The notes under the pieces are model-generated. The model saw nothing but the letters and a program-made list of their open reading frames with translations. It ran no database searches and was not told the origin of the DNA. Both the position numbers and the translations under genes were made by a program. Below are positions 32,722-42,600 of a stretch of 64,000 bases of DNA, in pieces (within the stretch, counting starts at the first letter, position 1; the number at the start of each line of letters is the position of its first letter). Source of the stretch: Geobacillus genomosp. 3 (GTDB taxonomy: Bacteria; Bacillota; Bacilli; Bacillales; Anoxybacillaceae); the NCBI RefSeq assembly GCF_000445995.2, contig NC_022080.4, forward strand, positions 558,001 to 622,000, written 5' to 3'.

Positions 32722-33582
32722 TCAAGTTGTTGGAAGCGGCTTGGTCGCTTTTTGGTAAGCGGCTTGCAGCGCTTTCGTTACGGCCCCCGGTTCGCCGCTA
32801 CCGATTGCTGTCTCGTCAACTTGAACGATCGGGGTGACCGCGGAAGTGGTGCTCGTTAAAAACAGTTCATCCGCCTCGGCGAGGCTGCTGACTGAAAACG
32901 CCTTTTCGATGAAAGGAATGCCAAGTTCGGCGCAAAACTGTTGGACTTTTGTGCGGACGATGCCGTTTAAAATCCGTTCCGTCGCCGGGTGGGTGTATAC
33001 GGTGTTGTGTTTGACAAGAAAAATGTTCGATGAACTGCCTTCGGTAACGACGCCATCGCGGTGAAAAATGGCTTCAAACGCTCCGCGTTCGACGGCTTCT
33101 TGTTTCGCGAGCACGTTTGGCAGCAAGTTTAAGCTTTTAATATAGCAGTACTCCCAGCGAACGTCTTTCGTTAAAGTGGCACGCACACCGTGCGTCATTT
33201 CGTCTGTTTTTCGCGCCATCGGTTGGATATAGGCGTACAAGTTCGGTCGGTTTTCGGCTGGGAACGCGTGGCTGCGCGGAAAGCTGCCCCGCGTCACTTG
33301 CAAATACAAAATGGCATCTTCGCGCACATCGTTCATGCGGCGAAGCTGTTCGAGCTGCTCGGACAGCTCTTCGGGAGCGAACGGGACGGACAGGCGAATG
33401 GCGGCTGCTGAACGGTACAGACGGTCGAGATGCTCTTGAAGCCAAACGTACGCTCCGCTGTATAGGCGAACTACCTCATAGACGCCATCGCCAAACTGCA
33501 AGCCGCGTTCTTCCATCGGATACGTCACTTGCTCATAGCGAAAAATGCCACGTTCGGTCAATACGTGCGGTTTTACTGACAT
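32722..33582 (-). CDS. dat: Dat, D-alanine (D-amino acid) aminotransferase
   Basis: A 286-residue class IV PLP aminotransferase. Features: QFGDGVYEVVRLYSG at the N-terminus, the PLP lysine in YIKSLNLLPNVLAKQ (about residue 146) and EGSSSNIFLV. The Bacillus enzyme makes D-glutamate from D-alanine for cell wall and polyglutamate. AAAAGGAGTG precedes ATG 33582. Monocistronic; the -10 is on the minus strand at 33627-33635. Confidence 0.94.
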   Translation of the reverse strand: MSVKPHVLTERGIFRYEQVTYPMEERGLQFGDGVYEVVRLYSGAYVWLQEHLDRLYRSAAAIRLSVPFAPEELSEQLEQLRRMNDVREDAILYLQVTRGSFPRSHAFPAENRPNLYAYIQPMARKTDEMTHGVRATLTKDVRWEYCYIKSLNLLPNVLAKQEAVERGAFEAIFHRDGVVTEGSSSNIFLVKHNTVYTHPATERILNGIVRTKVQQFCAELGIPFIEKAFSVSSLAEADELFLTSTTSAVTPIVQVDETAIGSGEPGAVTKALQAAYQKATKPLPTT

Positions 33583-33626
33583 AATAGTGCACTCCTTTTC
33601 AATTGCGCAAATAATGAACCAATTCG

Positions 33627-33635
33627 ATTATATCA
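33627..33635 (-). promoter_or_regulatory. Extended -10 promoter for dat
   Basis: On the minus strand TGATATAAT (TG, one base, perfect TATAAT). No clear -35. Confidence 0.6.
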
Positions 33636-33855
33636 TAGATTGATTTTCTCCCCTACTCCCGCTTTGTGCCAAAGCGGGAGCTTCCTAGAAGGCCGGGCAT
33701 TGAAAAGGAGAGGCCGCTTTCACGGAGCAGTTTTTAAATTGAGAAGTTTTGCGCCGCTGTAACGTTATTCCTTTCCATCTCCTGCAAATTAAGCGAATCC
33801 GTTGTTTTCGCTAGCCTCCTAGTTAAGAGGATAAAAGAACTGACCTATGTTCGGG
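33636..33855. other. Gene-poor interval with an 11-bp hairpin, possible IS605-type end
   Basis: The 338 bases between dat and azlC hold no convincing gene. A perfect 11-bp hairpin, CTCCCGCTTTG (33656-33666) with CAAAGCGGGAG (33670-33680), has no T-run on either side. Read on the minus strand, the sequence before it can be translated as a short tail (SGLSFSMPGLLGSSRFG) ending in TAG just after the hairpin. That layout resembles the right end of TnpB-type elements, but the match is by impression only. Confidence 0.3.
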
Positions 33856-33884
33856 TTGCGAAATGACAGCGATTTTTAGACAAT
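33856..33884 (+). promoter_or_regulatory. Candidate promoter for azlCD
   Basis: TTGCGA at 33856-33861, 17-base spacer, GACAAT at 33879-33884. Confidence 0.45.
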
Positions 33885-33920
33885 AAACATATCAAACTAG
33901 TGAAACGGGGGAATGGATAG

Positions 33921-34637
33921 ATGGAAACAACATGGACGGCTGGTAAAATGGCGCCGTTTCGCCAAGGAGTGCAGGCGGGGGTGGCGATCGCCATCGGTTA
34001 TATGCCGATCGCGCTGACATTTGGCCTGCTCGCTAAGACGACCGGGCTGACGCTTGCAGAAACGGTGCTGATGAGCGTCGTCGTTTTTGCCGGCGCCTCG
34101 CAATATATTGCGCTCAGCTTGCTTTCCGTCGGTACCGGTATATTTGAAATCATTTTAACGACATTTATTTTAAACATTCGCCATTTTTTAATGTCCGCTT
34201 CGCTCAACGAAAAAGCGGAGGCGGATGCGCTTTGGAAAAAGGCGCTGTATGCGTTTGGCATTACGGATGAAACGTTTTCCGTTGCGGCCATGAAAGAGGG
34301 GACGGTTAGCGCTTCGTATATGTTTGGGCTGATCATGATGGCGTACGGCAGCTGGGTCGTCAATTCCGGCATCGGTTATGCTGTCGGGGCAAGCTTGCCG
34401 GAAAGCTTACAAGAGAGCATGTCGGTCGCTTTGTACGCCATGTTTATCGGCTTGCTCGTCCCAGCGCTGAAAAAGCAGCGGAAAACGGTATGGCTGGCAG
34501 GGTTAGCTGCCGTGTTCAACTCGCTCGGCACGCTTGTCTTTCATCTGTCTAAAGGCTGGTCGATCGTGCTGGCGACGCTTCTTTCGGCAGTCGTCGTCCA
34601 GTGGCTGGCGAAGAAGGGGGAGAATGAGGATGAATAA
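33921..34637 (+). CDS. azlC: AzlC, branched-chain amino acid exporter large subunit
   Basis: A 238-residue membrane protein of the AzlC/YgaZ family with about six to seven hydrophobic segments and the FVFAGASQYIALSLL-like core (VVFAGASQYIALSLLS). With AzlD it exports branched-chain amino acids or analogues such as azaleucine. It overlaps azlD by 8 bases. ATG 33921 follows GGGGG with moderate spacing. Confidence 0.9.
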   Translation: METTWTAGKMAPFRQGVQAGVAIAIGYMPIALTFGLLAKTTGLTLAETVLMSVVVFAGASQYIALSLLSVGTGIFEIILTTFILNIRHFLMSASLNEKAEADALWKKALYAFGITDETFSVAAMKEGTVSASYMFGLIMMAYGSWVVNSGIGYAVGASLPESLQESMSVALYAMFIGLLVPALKKQRKTVWLAGLAAVFNSLGTLVFHLSKGWSIVLATLLSAVVVQWLAKKGENEDE

Positions 34638-34935
34638 CGCGATCGTTTGGATGATTCTCGGCATGGGGATCGTCACGTATTTGCCGCGCATGTTGCCGCT
34701 CGTGCTGCTTGGGCGCGTCCAGCTGCCGCCGTTTTGGCAAGGGGTGCTGAAAAATGTGCCGTATGCTGCACTTGGCGCGCTGATTATCCCTGATATTTTT
34801 TTCATTCAAGACGACATTCTCTTTGGGGTGATCGGTTTTGCGGCGGCGGTGACTGCCGCCTGGCTCGGTGCGAATGTTATTGTTGTCGTGCTTGCTGCGG
34901 TTGTGGTGCTTAGTTGCTATTCGATGCTGATGTAA
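34630..34935 (+). CDS. azlD: AzlD, branched-chain amino acid exporter small subunit
   Basis: A 101-residue membrane protein with four hydrophobic segments and the family motif GMGIVTYLPRMLPL. ATG 34630 lies nine bases after GGGGGAGA; ATG 34624 is the alternative. Partner of azlC. Confidence 0.9.
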   Translation: MNNAIVWMILGMGIVTYLPRMLPLVLLGRVQLPPFWQGVLKNVPYAALGALIIPDIFFIQDDILFGVIGFAAAVTAAWLGANVIVVVLAAVVVLSCYSMLM

Positions 34936-34953
34936 AAGGTTCGGCATTCAATG

Positions 34954-34983
34954 AAAAAAAGGGCAGACAATGCCCTCTTTTTT
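34954..34983. terminator. Terminator between azlD and the Sco-type gene
   Basis: GGGCA (34961-34965) and TGCCC (34971-34975), flanked by A7 and a T-rich run, so it can act on both convergent transcripts. Confidence 0.8.
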
Positions 34984-35014
34984 CTTTCCGCACGTTACAC
35001 CTATTACCAAATCA

Positions 35015-35608
35015 TCACGACAATTCATCCATAATCGTTTTGTACACTTCATCAACACGAAATCGTGACGCTCCCCCCATGTCGATCTGTTCGATGACCC
35101 GTCCGTCCCGATTGAGCAAGTAAGCGAGCGACGTATGCACAATCATGCCGTTTCCCGGGTCACGGTATTGGAAGTTGAAAGCGTCTGCCGTCGCTTTTGT
35201 CGCTACTTCGCTGCCGCGCAAAAACACCCATCCTTGCCCATCGCCAGTCACCCCAAACGTATTTGCGTATGTTTGCAGTTTTTCTTTCGTATCGCGCTCA
35301 GGGTCAATGGTGATTGTAACAAATTCTACATCGCGGCCGAATACTCCGGCTTTTTGCAATCGGTCACGCAATTTCGCCATCTGCATGGTCGTATTTGGAC
35401 AAATATCCGGACAGTTCGTGTAAATGAACTCGACGAGCCGGACTTTTGGCGGCAAGCTGTCAAAAGAATAAGGGGCTCCCCATGCAGTCTCCATCGTCAC
35501 GTCATCCGGCAGATGCATAGCGGACGGTTTATAGACGGCAAAGTAAAAGATGCCGGCACCGATGCCAGCGAGCACAAACGATGCGGCGATCATATACCAT
35601 TTTTTCAT
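35015..35608 (-). CDS. Sco1/SenC-type copper chaperone for cytochrome oxidase
   Basis: A 197-residue membrane-anchored thioredoxin-fold protein: N-terminal membrane segment (YMIAASFVLAGIGAGIFYF), the copper-binding CPDIC motif (CxxxC) in FIYTNCPDICPNT, and the conserved His in IVHTSLAYLL. Sco proteins deliver copper to the CuA site of cytochrome c oxidase; B. subtilis has YpmQ. Of three tandem ATGs, 35608 is best spaced from GAGGAG; 35611 and 35614 are possible. Confidence 0.9.
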   Translation of the reverse strand: MKKWYMIAASFVLAGIGAGIFYFAVYKPSAMHLPDDVTMETAWGAPYSFDSLPPKVRLVEFIYTNCPDICPNTTMQMAKLRDRLQKAGVFGRDVEFVTITIDPERDTKEKLQTYANTFGVTGDGQGWVFLRGSEVATKATADAFNFQYRDPGNGMIVHTSLAYLLNRDGRVIEQIDMGGASRFRVDEVYKTIMDELS

Positions 35609-35719
35609 CATCATCACTCCTCTACTATTGATCATACCAAAACGGCGGACAGAAAGAGTACTGTTTTTATGAACGTTATGCGTCTATTTTCCTAATTGAA
35701 GAAAATTTCAAAAAAGGGC

Positions 35720-35747
35720 TTGCATTTTTTTCTTTCTGTTATATAAT
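35720..35747 (+). promoter_or_regulatory. Candidate SigA promoter for aceA
   Basis: TTGCAT at 35720-35725, 16-base spacer, TATAAT at 35742-35747. I looked for a CcpA cre site here and did not find a convincing one. Confidence 0.6.
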
Positions 35748-35800
35748 AAAAAACGTAAATAAAGAAATGTAATATAACAATACAGATGGGGGAAGGAAAA

Positions 35801-37087
35801 ATGGCGTCATTTACTGAACGTGTCCGACAATTAGAGGAAAGTTGGAAAAATGAGGAGCGTTGGAAAGGGATCGTTCGCCCGTACAGCGCCGAAGATGTCA
35901 TTAAACTGCGCGGTTCGCTCGATATTGAGCATACGCTTGCTCGGCGCGGTGCTGAGAAGTTATGGCAGCTGTTAAATACGGAAGATTACGTCCATGCGCT
36001 CGGGGCGCTGACCGGAAATCAGGCGGTGCAGCAAGTGAAAGCCGGGCTGAAAGCCATTTACTTAAGCGGCTGGCAGGTGGCGGCCGACGCCAACCTCGCG
36101 GGGCATATGTATCCGGACCAAAGCTTGTATCCGTCCAATAGCGTTCCGCATGTTGTCAAACGAATTAATCAGGCGTTGCAGCGTGCAGATCAAATCCAAC
36201 ATTTGGAAGGAAGCGGCGATGTCGACTATTTTGTGCCGATCGTGGCTGACGCAGAGGCTGGATTCGGCGGCCAGCTGAACGTGTTTGAGCTCATGAAAGG
36301 AATGATCGAGGCCGGGGCGGCCGGTGTTCATTTTGAAGATCAGCTGTCGTCAGAGAAAAAATGCGGCCATTTAGGCGGGAAAGTGTTGTTGCCGACGCAA
36401 ACGGCCGTGCGCAACTTAATCGCAGCGCGGCTTGCCGCTGACGTCATGGGTGTCCCGACTGTGCTCATCGCCCGCACCGATGCGAACGCCGCCGACTTGA
36501 TCACAAGCGACATTGACCCGCGCGATCAACAGTTTATAACCGGCGAACGGACGACGGAAGGGTTTTATCGCACACGGGCAGGCCTTGACCAGGCGATTGC
36601 CCGCGGACTTGCCTACGCGCCGTATGCCGATCTCATTTGGTGCGAAACGAGCGAACCAAATTTGGAGGAAGCACGCCGATTCGCGGAAGCGATTCACGAG
36701 CGATTCCCTGGCAAGCTGCTGGCGTACAACTGCTCGCCGTCGTTTAACTGGAAGAAAAAATTGGATGATGAAACGATCGCCAAATTCCAACAAGAACTCG
36801 GCAAAATGGGGTACAAGTTCCAATTCGTCACTCTGGCCGGTTTCCATGCACTCAACTACAGCATGTTCGAGTTGGCGCGCGGCTATAAAGAGCGCGGCAT
36901 GGCGGCGTATGCTGAACTGCAGCAGGCGGAATTTGCCGCTGAGAAGTACGGCTATACGGCAACGCGCCATCAGCGCGAAGTCGGTACCGGCTACTTCGAT
37001 GAGGTCGCTCAAGTGATCTCTGGCGGTCAGTCGTCCACAGTCGCCTTAAAAGGGTCAACTGAAGAAGAACAGTTTACAACTGCTTAA
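35801..37087 (+). CDS. aceA: AceA, isocitrate lyase
   Basis: A 428-residue isocitrate lyase with the catalytic KKCGH signature, the metal-binding ADAEAGFGG stretch and [14 protein letters not shown]. It splits isocitrate to glyoxylate and succinate, the first step of the glyoxylate shunt, allowing growth on acetate or fatty acids. ATG 35801 follows GGGGGAAGG; ATG 35786 overlaps that site. Malate synthase is not in this window. B. subtilis 168 lacks this gene, so it is an addition relative to that gene order. Confidence 0.96.
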   Translation: MASFTERVRQLEESWKNEERWKGIVRPYSAEDVIKLRGSLDIEHTLARRGAEKLWQLLNTEDYVHALGALTGNQAVQQVKAGLKAIYLSGWQVAADANLAGHMYPDQSLYPSNSVPHVVKRINQALQRADQIQHLEGSGDVDYFVPIVADAEAGFGGQLNVFELMKGMIEAGAAGVHFEDQLSSEKKCGHLGGKVLLPTQTAVRNLIAARLAADVMGVPTVLIARTDANAADLITSDIDPRDQQFITGERTTEGFYRTRAGLDQAIARGLAYAPYADLIWCETSEPNLEEARRFAEAIHERFPGKLLAYNCSPSFNWKKKLDDETIAKFQQELGKMGYKFQFVTLAGFHALNYSMFELARGYKERGMAAYAELQQAEFAAEKYGYTATRHQREVGTGYFDEVAQVISGGQSSTVALKGSTEEEQFTTA

Positions 37088-37112
37088 TGTGAATCAACAG
37101 CGGATCTAGATG

Positions 37113-37143
37113 AAAGCCCGGCCTCCCCGGGCTTTTTTTTTTT
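37113..37143 (+). terminator. Terminator after aceA
   Basis: AAAGCCCGG (37113-37121) and CCGGGCTTT (37127-37135), then T11 or so. Confidence 0.92.
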
Positions 37144-37192
37144 GGATAAAAGGAAAAAGGTGGGGCATCCTATGGGGGAGGGAGGCGATGGG

Positions 37193-37387
37193 ATGGAGAA
37201 GAAAAAAGGCGATCTGCCGGAATTAATGCCCGCTGAATTTCGCGTCAGTACAGATCTTCACTTTGAGCAATGGTGGATGAATGAGGAAACGTATGCGGGT
37301 GATTCGGTCGGCGAACATACCGCGCTTGAGCAGGCGAATGAATACTTGGCAGCCAAAGAAATCGGTCAAACATTTGAAAACGCATAA
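37193..37387 (+). CDS. Small acidic hypothetical protein
   Basis: A 64-residue acidic protein with LPELMPAEFRVSTDLHFEQWWMNEETYAGDS and a helical C-terminus. GGAGGGAGGCG lies before ATG 37193; the upstream frame to 37142 has no better start. Flanked by terminators, so monocistronic. No family recognised; no cysteines or membrane segment. Confidence 0.6.
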   Translation: MEKKKGDLPELMPAEFRVSTDLHFEQWWMNEETYAGDSVGEHTALEQANEYLAAKEIGQTFENA

Positions 37388-37391
37388 CGGC

Positions 37392-37420
37392 ACCCGTGAC
37401 GATAGTCATGGGTTTTTTTT
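37392..37420 (+). terminator. Terminator after the 64-residue gene
   Basis: ACCCGTGAC (37392-37400), loop GATA, GTCATGGGT (37405-37413), then T. Confidence 0.85.
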
Positions 37421-37472
37421 ACGATAGAAAGCCATTAATCTTTTTCAAAATATAGAAAAATATAACTTCTGA

Positions 37473-37481
37473 TGGTATGAT
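37473..37481 (+). promoter_or_regulatory. Extended -10 promoter for comK
   Basis: TGGTATGAT (TG, one base, TATGAT at 37476-37481), with A-rich and T-rich runs upstream (TTTTTCAAAA, GAAAAATA). A canonical ComK box (AAAA-N5-TTTT) is not evident in the order expected. Confidence 0.5.
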
Positions 37482-37520
37482 AGGGGTAGTGAGCCAGTTG
37501 ATAGGAAAGGGGATGAACCG

Positions 37521-38063
37521 ATGAAAGTGAATGAGTTTATTGTGTTGGAACATTTCGTCGTGAGCCGTTATACAATGGCGATTCTCCCGTACCCGTTGAA
37601 CAGTGACATCTATGCAAAAGTAGTGGAGGAAGATGGTGAATATATTGTCAAAAAAACGCCGACCGACATCATTAAACATAGCTGCGATTATTACGGCTGC
37701 AGCTTCCAAGGCAGAAAAGACGGAACAAAGGCATTGATCGGTATCACCCACAAGGCGCCGATTGCCATCGAACCGTCCAACGGAATTTACGTCTTCCCGA
37801 CTTCTTCCCCGAGAGATTCCGGCTGCGTTTGGCTGTCCCATATGCACGTCTATCGGTATGAGCCCGCCAAATATGAGCGAACCATTGTTTATTTCCGTAA
37901 CGGAAAAAACGTATTCCTCGATGTTTCCTATAAATCCTTTATCAATCAATTGTATCGAACAGCCCAACTGCGGACGAAACTGGCAGACCGAATGGAGGCA
38001 AGAGAACGCAAGCTGCAATACATATTCCGTATGCAGCAAGAAAAAGATGTGACAGAGCATTGA
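37521..38063 (+). CDS. comK: ComK, competence transcription factor
   Basis: A 180-residue protein of full ComK length with family stretches such as VVSRYTMAILP, SCDYYGCSFQGRK and IAIEPSNGIYVFPTSSP. ComK switches on DNA-uptake genes. GGAAAGGGG lies before ATG 37521. The C-terminal region is charged and helical, as expected. Its presence does not prove natural competence, but the gene looks intact. Confidence 0.93.
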   Translation: MKVNEFIVLEHFVVSRYTMAILPYPLNSDIYAKVVEEDGEYIVKKTPTDIIKHSCDYYGCSFQGRKDGTKALIGITHKAPIAIEPSNGIYVFPTSSPRDSGCVWLSHMHVYRYEPAKYERTIVYFRNGKNVFLDVSYKSFINQLYRTAQLRTKLADRMEARERKLQYIFRMQQEKDVTEH

Positions 38064-38157
38064 TGATAAAAAATGGGTTTTCATAAACATGAGTTCAAAT
38101 TGCACGGCCGGGCGTGTAAAATAAAAGTATAAACGGCATTTGAATGGAGAAAGATGC

Positions 38158-38781
38158 ATGAATATGGAGACGCTCAAACAATGGTTCACGCTCGATAACG
38201 TGCTTTCCTTGCTCGAACATTACCGCTCATTTGGCGTGTTTCCCGGCATTGCCGCGACGCTGCTCGAGTCGTTTTTTCCGATCTTGCCGATGGTTGTGTT
38301 TGTGATGGCGAACGCCGCCGCGTTTGGATTGTGGAAAGGGTTTTTCATTTCTTGGCTTGGCGCTTCGCTCGGCTCGCTCATCGTATTTTGGCTGACACGG
38401 AGAATCGGCCAGCAGCGTTTTTTTCGTTTTGTCCGCCGCCACCCAAAAGTGCGCCGGTTCATGCATTGGATCGAACGGCATGGATTTGGTCCGCTATTTT
38501 TGCTTTATTGTTTCCCTTTCACTCCGTCAGCGCTTGTCAATATTGTCGCCGGGCTGTCCGGCATCAGCCGCCAACAGTTTGTGCTCGCGGTGTTGCTCGG
38601 AAAGATGATCATGATTTTTACGATCAGTTTTATCGGTTATGACATCGTGGCGCTCGTTCGTCAACCATTGCGGACAGCCGGCATTGCTGTGATCGTCTTG
38701 TTGCTTTGGTATGCAGGAAAACGGATAGAGGCGAGATTTTCGCTGACAGAAAAACAAAGCGGCAGGGAGGACGGAGAATGA
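38158..38781 (+). CDS. yhjE: YhjE, DedA/TVP38-type membrane protein
   Basis: A 207-residue membrane protein of the SNARE-associated/VTT (DedA-like) group: FPGIAATLLESFFPILPM, GASLGSLIVFWLTRRIG and FTPSALVNIVAGLS carry the re-entrant-type family features. Relatives act as phospholipid scramblases or flippases; this protein's role is unknown. It overlaps the signal peptidase gene by four bases (ATGA), as in B. subtilis. Confidence 0.87.
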   Translation: MNMETLKQWFTLDNVLSLLEHYRSFGVFPGIAATLLESFFPILPMVVFVMANAAAFGLWKGFFISWLGASLGSLIVFWLTRRIGQQRFFRFVRRHPKVRRFMHWIERHGFGPLFLLYCFPFTPSALVNIVAGLSGISRQQFVLAVLLGKMIMIFTISFIGYDIVALVRQPLRTAGIAVIVLLLWYAGKRIEARFSLTEKQSGREDGE

Positions 38782-39332
38782 CAGAAGAAAACAAAAAGAA
38801 AAAACGAAGACACCGATGGCCATGGCTGGCCGCCGTTTGCTTGATTGCCGCACTCCGTTTTTTTGTTTTCAGCAACTATATGGTAGAGGGAAAATCGATG
38901 ATGCCGACATTGCAAAGCGGCAATTTGCTGATTGTCAATAAGCTGCGCTATGAAATCGGACCGATACACCGATTCGACATTGTCGTTTTCCATGCCAATC
39001 AAAAGGAAGATTATGTAAAACGGGTCATCGGGCTGCCGGGAGACCGAATTGAATACAAAAACGATAGATTGTATATCAATGGACAAAAAGTCAACGAACC
39101 GTATTTACAGCCTTATAAGCAAAAATTGGTCAGCGGCAAGCTGACGGGTGATTTTACCCTTGAAGAGGTGACCGGGGAAAAACGGGTGCCGGCCGGCTGC
39201 ATTTTCGTCCTCGGTGATAATCGGCTTGGCAGTTGGGACAGCCGCCATTTCGGTTTTGTTAAAATCAGCCAGGTCGTCGGCAAAGTCGACCTCCGTTATT
39301 GGCCATTTGGACAGTTTGCTTTCCGTTTTTAG
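38778..39332 (+). CDS. sipV: Type I signal peptidase (SipV-like)
   Basis: A 184-residue membrane peptidase: basic N-terminus, one membrane segment (WPWLAAVCLIAALRFFVF), catalytic Ser in VEGKSMMPTL, catalytic Lys in DYVKRVIGLPGDRIEY and the GDNRLGSWDSR box. It removes signal peptides outside the membrane. The position after yhjE corresponds to sipV of B. subtilis; another Sip name is possible. Confidence 0.9.
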   Translation: MTEENKKKKRRHRWPWLAAVCLIAALRFFVFSNYMVEGKSMMPTLQSGNLLIVNKLRYEIGPIHRFDIVVFHANQKEDYVKRVIGLPGDRIEYKNDRLYINGQKVNEPYLQPYKQKLVSGKLTGDFTLEEVTGEKRVPAGCIFVLGDNRLGSWDSRHFGFVKISQVVGKVDLRYWPFGQFAFRF

Positions 39333-39541
39333 AGCAGCGGCTTGCTTTGGCACAAAACATGGTGGTGTCGAAGTGCCGGCGAAAGGAAAGCTTTTTTCTT
39401 TGCCGAAATTTGTTGTCCGGCGCTCACGGTTTGAATTGCGGGGGAAAGAGAAGCAGCGTTCGAGGCTTTTTTGGGGCGATTGCTTTCGATAACCATTTTT
39501 GCCGGCTCGCTGCTGCAGAATGTGGGTGGGACGGATGCAAC
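39333..39541. other. Gap between signal peptidase and addB, no gene seen
   Basis: About 210 bases contain no ORF with a ribosome binding site. An imperfect hairpin around 39375-39403 (CGGCGAAAG with CTTTGCCG around a T6-containing loop) may end the yhjE-sipV transcript, but there is no T-run after it. Confidence 0.4.
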
Positions 39542-39570
39542 TCGTCAAACACGAACGTGTGTGCTAAAAT
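39542..39570 (+). promoter_or_regulatory. Candidate promoter for the addBA-sbcDC operon
   Basis: TCGTCA at 39542-39547, 17-base spacer, TAAAAT at 39565-39570 with an extended TG at 39562-39563. Confidence 0.55.
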
Positions 39571-39606
39571 GAAAGAAATATAAGGAAATGAATGGTGGTG
39601 ATCGTT

Positions 39607-42600
39607 ATGTCGCTGCGGTTTTTGCTCGGTCGGTCGGGAAGTGGAAAAACGGCTGTCTGTCTCGAGGAAATTCGCCGTCAGCTGCAAGAAGATCCAAAGG
39701 GGAGGACGATTGTCTACCTTGTCCCGGAACAAATGACATTTCAATGTGAATACGCGTTAATCCATACCGAGGGAGTAGAGGGGATGATCCGCGCTCAAGT
39801 GTTCAGCTTCCCCCGCCTCGCCTGGCGCGTGTTGCAAGAAACAGGAGGCATGAGCCGTTACTACGTCCATGACGTTGGCGTGCAAATGATGATTCGTAAA
39901 ATTATTGAACAGCGCAAACAGGAGCTGAAGCTATTTGGACGTGCGGCGGACAAAAGTGGTTTTGTCGAACAAATGCATGAGATGATCGCTGAATGCAAGC
40001 GGTATTGCCTGGCGCCGGATGAACTCCGCCGCCACGCCGATATGCTCGAAAGCGGGTCAGGCCAACCGGGCCGCCGTTTGCTGGCCGATAAGTTAAGCGA
40101 TGTGGCGCTCGTTTATGAGGAGTTGGAGCGGAGCCTTCTCGGCCATTATCTTGATTCGGAAGATTATTTGCGCCTGCTTGCCGAGCACATCCCCCGCTCC
40201 GGCTACTTGCATGGCGCCGACATTTATATTGACGGTTTTCATCATTTTTCCCCACAGGAATATATGGTCATTGAACAGCTTCTTCACCATTGCCGGCGCG
40301 TCACCGTTTGCTTGACGGCTGACCGCCCGTACGATGACGGGATGCCGGACGAGCTCAACCTCTTTTACTTGCCGGCGCAGACATACCGCCAGTTGCGCGA
40401 ACTTGCTTTGGCTAACGATATTATGATCGAACCACCGGTCGTGCTTTCTGTCAACCGCCGCCATCAAGACGGGGCGCTCGTCCATCTTGAGGCGCAGTTT
40501 CACCGCCGCCCGCTGCCCCCGTACGAAGCGGAGACCGACGCGATTCGCCTTTACGAAGCAGCCAACCGCCGCGCGGAAATCGAGGCGGTCGCTCGGGAAA
40601 TCATCCGTCTCGTCCGCGACGAAGGGGCACGCTACCGCGACATTGCGCTCATCATCCGCCAGGCGGAGGCGTATCGCGATCTGGTGAAAACGGTGTTTTT
40701 TGACTTTGACATCCCGTATTTTGTGGATGAAAAAGAGCCGATGCACCATCACCCGCTCATGGAACTCGTGCGCGCTGCTTTGGAGACAGTGGTGACGCGT
40801 TGGCGCTATGAAGCGGTCTTTCGCGCCATAAAAACGGATTTGCTCTTTCCGGTTGATGGCGACTTGGCCGCGTGGCGCGAGGCGGCCGACAAGCTCGAAA
40901 ACTACGTGCTCGCCTATGGGGTGAAAGGTGAAAAATGGACAAGCGGCGAGCGCTGGACATACCGCCGCTACCAGGCGCTCGACGGGCTGAACGTACCGCA
41001 GACGGATGAAGAGCGACAGCTTGAAGACAAGCTCAACGCATGGCGCGAGGCGCTGACGGCCCCGCTCCGCCGGTTTGAGCGTCGTCTGCAAAGGGCCGCT
41101 GACGGGCGCGATTTTTGCGCGGCTTTATATCTCTTTTTAGAAGAGTTGCAAATTCCAAAAAAACTAGAGCAAATGAGCGCGCAAGCGGAAGCGGATGGAC
41201 GCCTCGTCGAAGCGCGCCAACACGAGCAGGCGTGGAACGCGGTCGTTGATTTGCTCGACCAATATGTCGAAATGCTTGGGACGGAATCACTGCCACTTCC
41301 TGAGTTTGCTAAAATTATTGAAGCTGGGCTCGACCGACTTGAATTTGCTCTTGTTCCGCCGGCGATCGACCAAGTGATCGTCGCTCAGCTCGACCGGTCG
41401 CGCCTGATTGGGATCAAATATGCGTTTATCATCGGGGCTAATGACGGCGTCATCCCGGCCAAGGCGAAGGAAGAGGGGCTCATGGCCGAGGTCGAGCGGG
41501 AGCAATTGCGCGAATTCGGCATGGCGCTTGCACCCGGAGGGAGGGAGCAGCTGTTTTACGATCCATTTTTTGTTTACTTAGCTCTGGCCTGTCCGAGCCG
41601 GCGTCTATACGTTACATATCCGCTCGCCGATGGCGAAGGGAAAGCGCTTATGCCGTCCCCGCTTATTAAACAGTTGGTTCAACTGTTTCCGCATCTGCCT
41701 GTTCATTTATGCGGCCATGATCCGTTCGATGCCCCGGAGGAGAAACCGGAGGCGTTTGTCACTGCGCCGCGGGCGACACAGACGTATCTCATCAGCCAGC
41801 TGCGGGCATGGAAACGAAATTACGGTATTGCTCCGCTTTGGTGGGATGTGTATAACGTGCTGATCAACCATCCGGAATGGAAGGCGCGAGTGCAGCAGGC
41901 GGTGTCGGCGCTGTTTTATACGAATCAGGCGCCAACGCTCAAAAGACAATGGAGCCGGCGGCTGTACGGAAAGAAAATTCAGGCGAGCGTCTCGCGCATG
42001 GAACAGTTCCAAAAATGCCCGTACGCTCATTTCGTTTCACACGGTCTGCGCCTGAAAGAGAGGAATGTCTTCCGCCTTGAGGCACCGGATGTCGGGCAAC
42101 TGTTTCATGCCGCCATCAAGCAAATTGCCGACCGAGTGCGCGAACGGCACCTCGACTGGAAAGAGCTATCAAGATTGGAATGTGAGCGGCTGTCGGCCGA
42201 AGCGGTCGAACGAATTGCCCCGCTCATTCAGCAGCAAGTGCTATCGAGTTCTAATCGCTATGAATATATGAAACGGAAATTAAAAAAGGTCGTCGCCCGC
42301 ACGACGCAAGTGTTGAGCGAACATGCGCGGGCGAGCGGTTTTGCCCCGATCGGGTTCGAGTTGTCATTTGGGCCGGGCGGTGACTTGCCGCCGCTTCGCT
42401 TCCAGCTTCGTGACGGAACGGTAATGGAGCTCGTTGGGCGGATCGACCGCGTTGATAAGGCGGAAAGCAGCCAAGGGGTGCTCCTGCGCATCATCGATTA
42501 CAAATCGAGCGCCAAAACGCTTGATTTGACAGAAGTGTATTACGGTTTAGCGCTGCAAATGTTCACGTATTTGGATATTGTACTAACGTATGCCGAACAG

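Noticed and set aside
35700..35800. CcpA cre site before aceA
   Set aside because: No match to the cre consensus with fewer than several mismatches was found.
40093..41091. 332-codon minus-strand ORF inside addB
   Set aside because: A shadow of AddB; composition is that of antisense of a GC-rich coding sequence, with no ribosome binding site.
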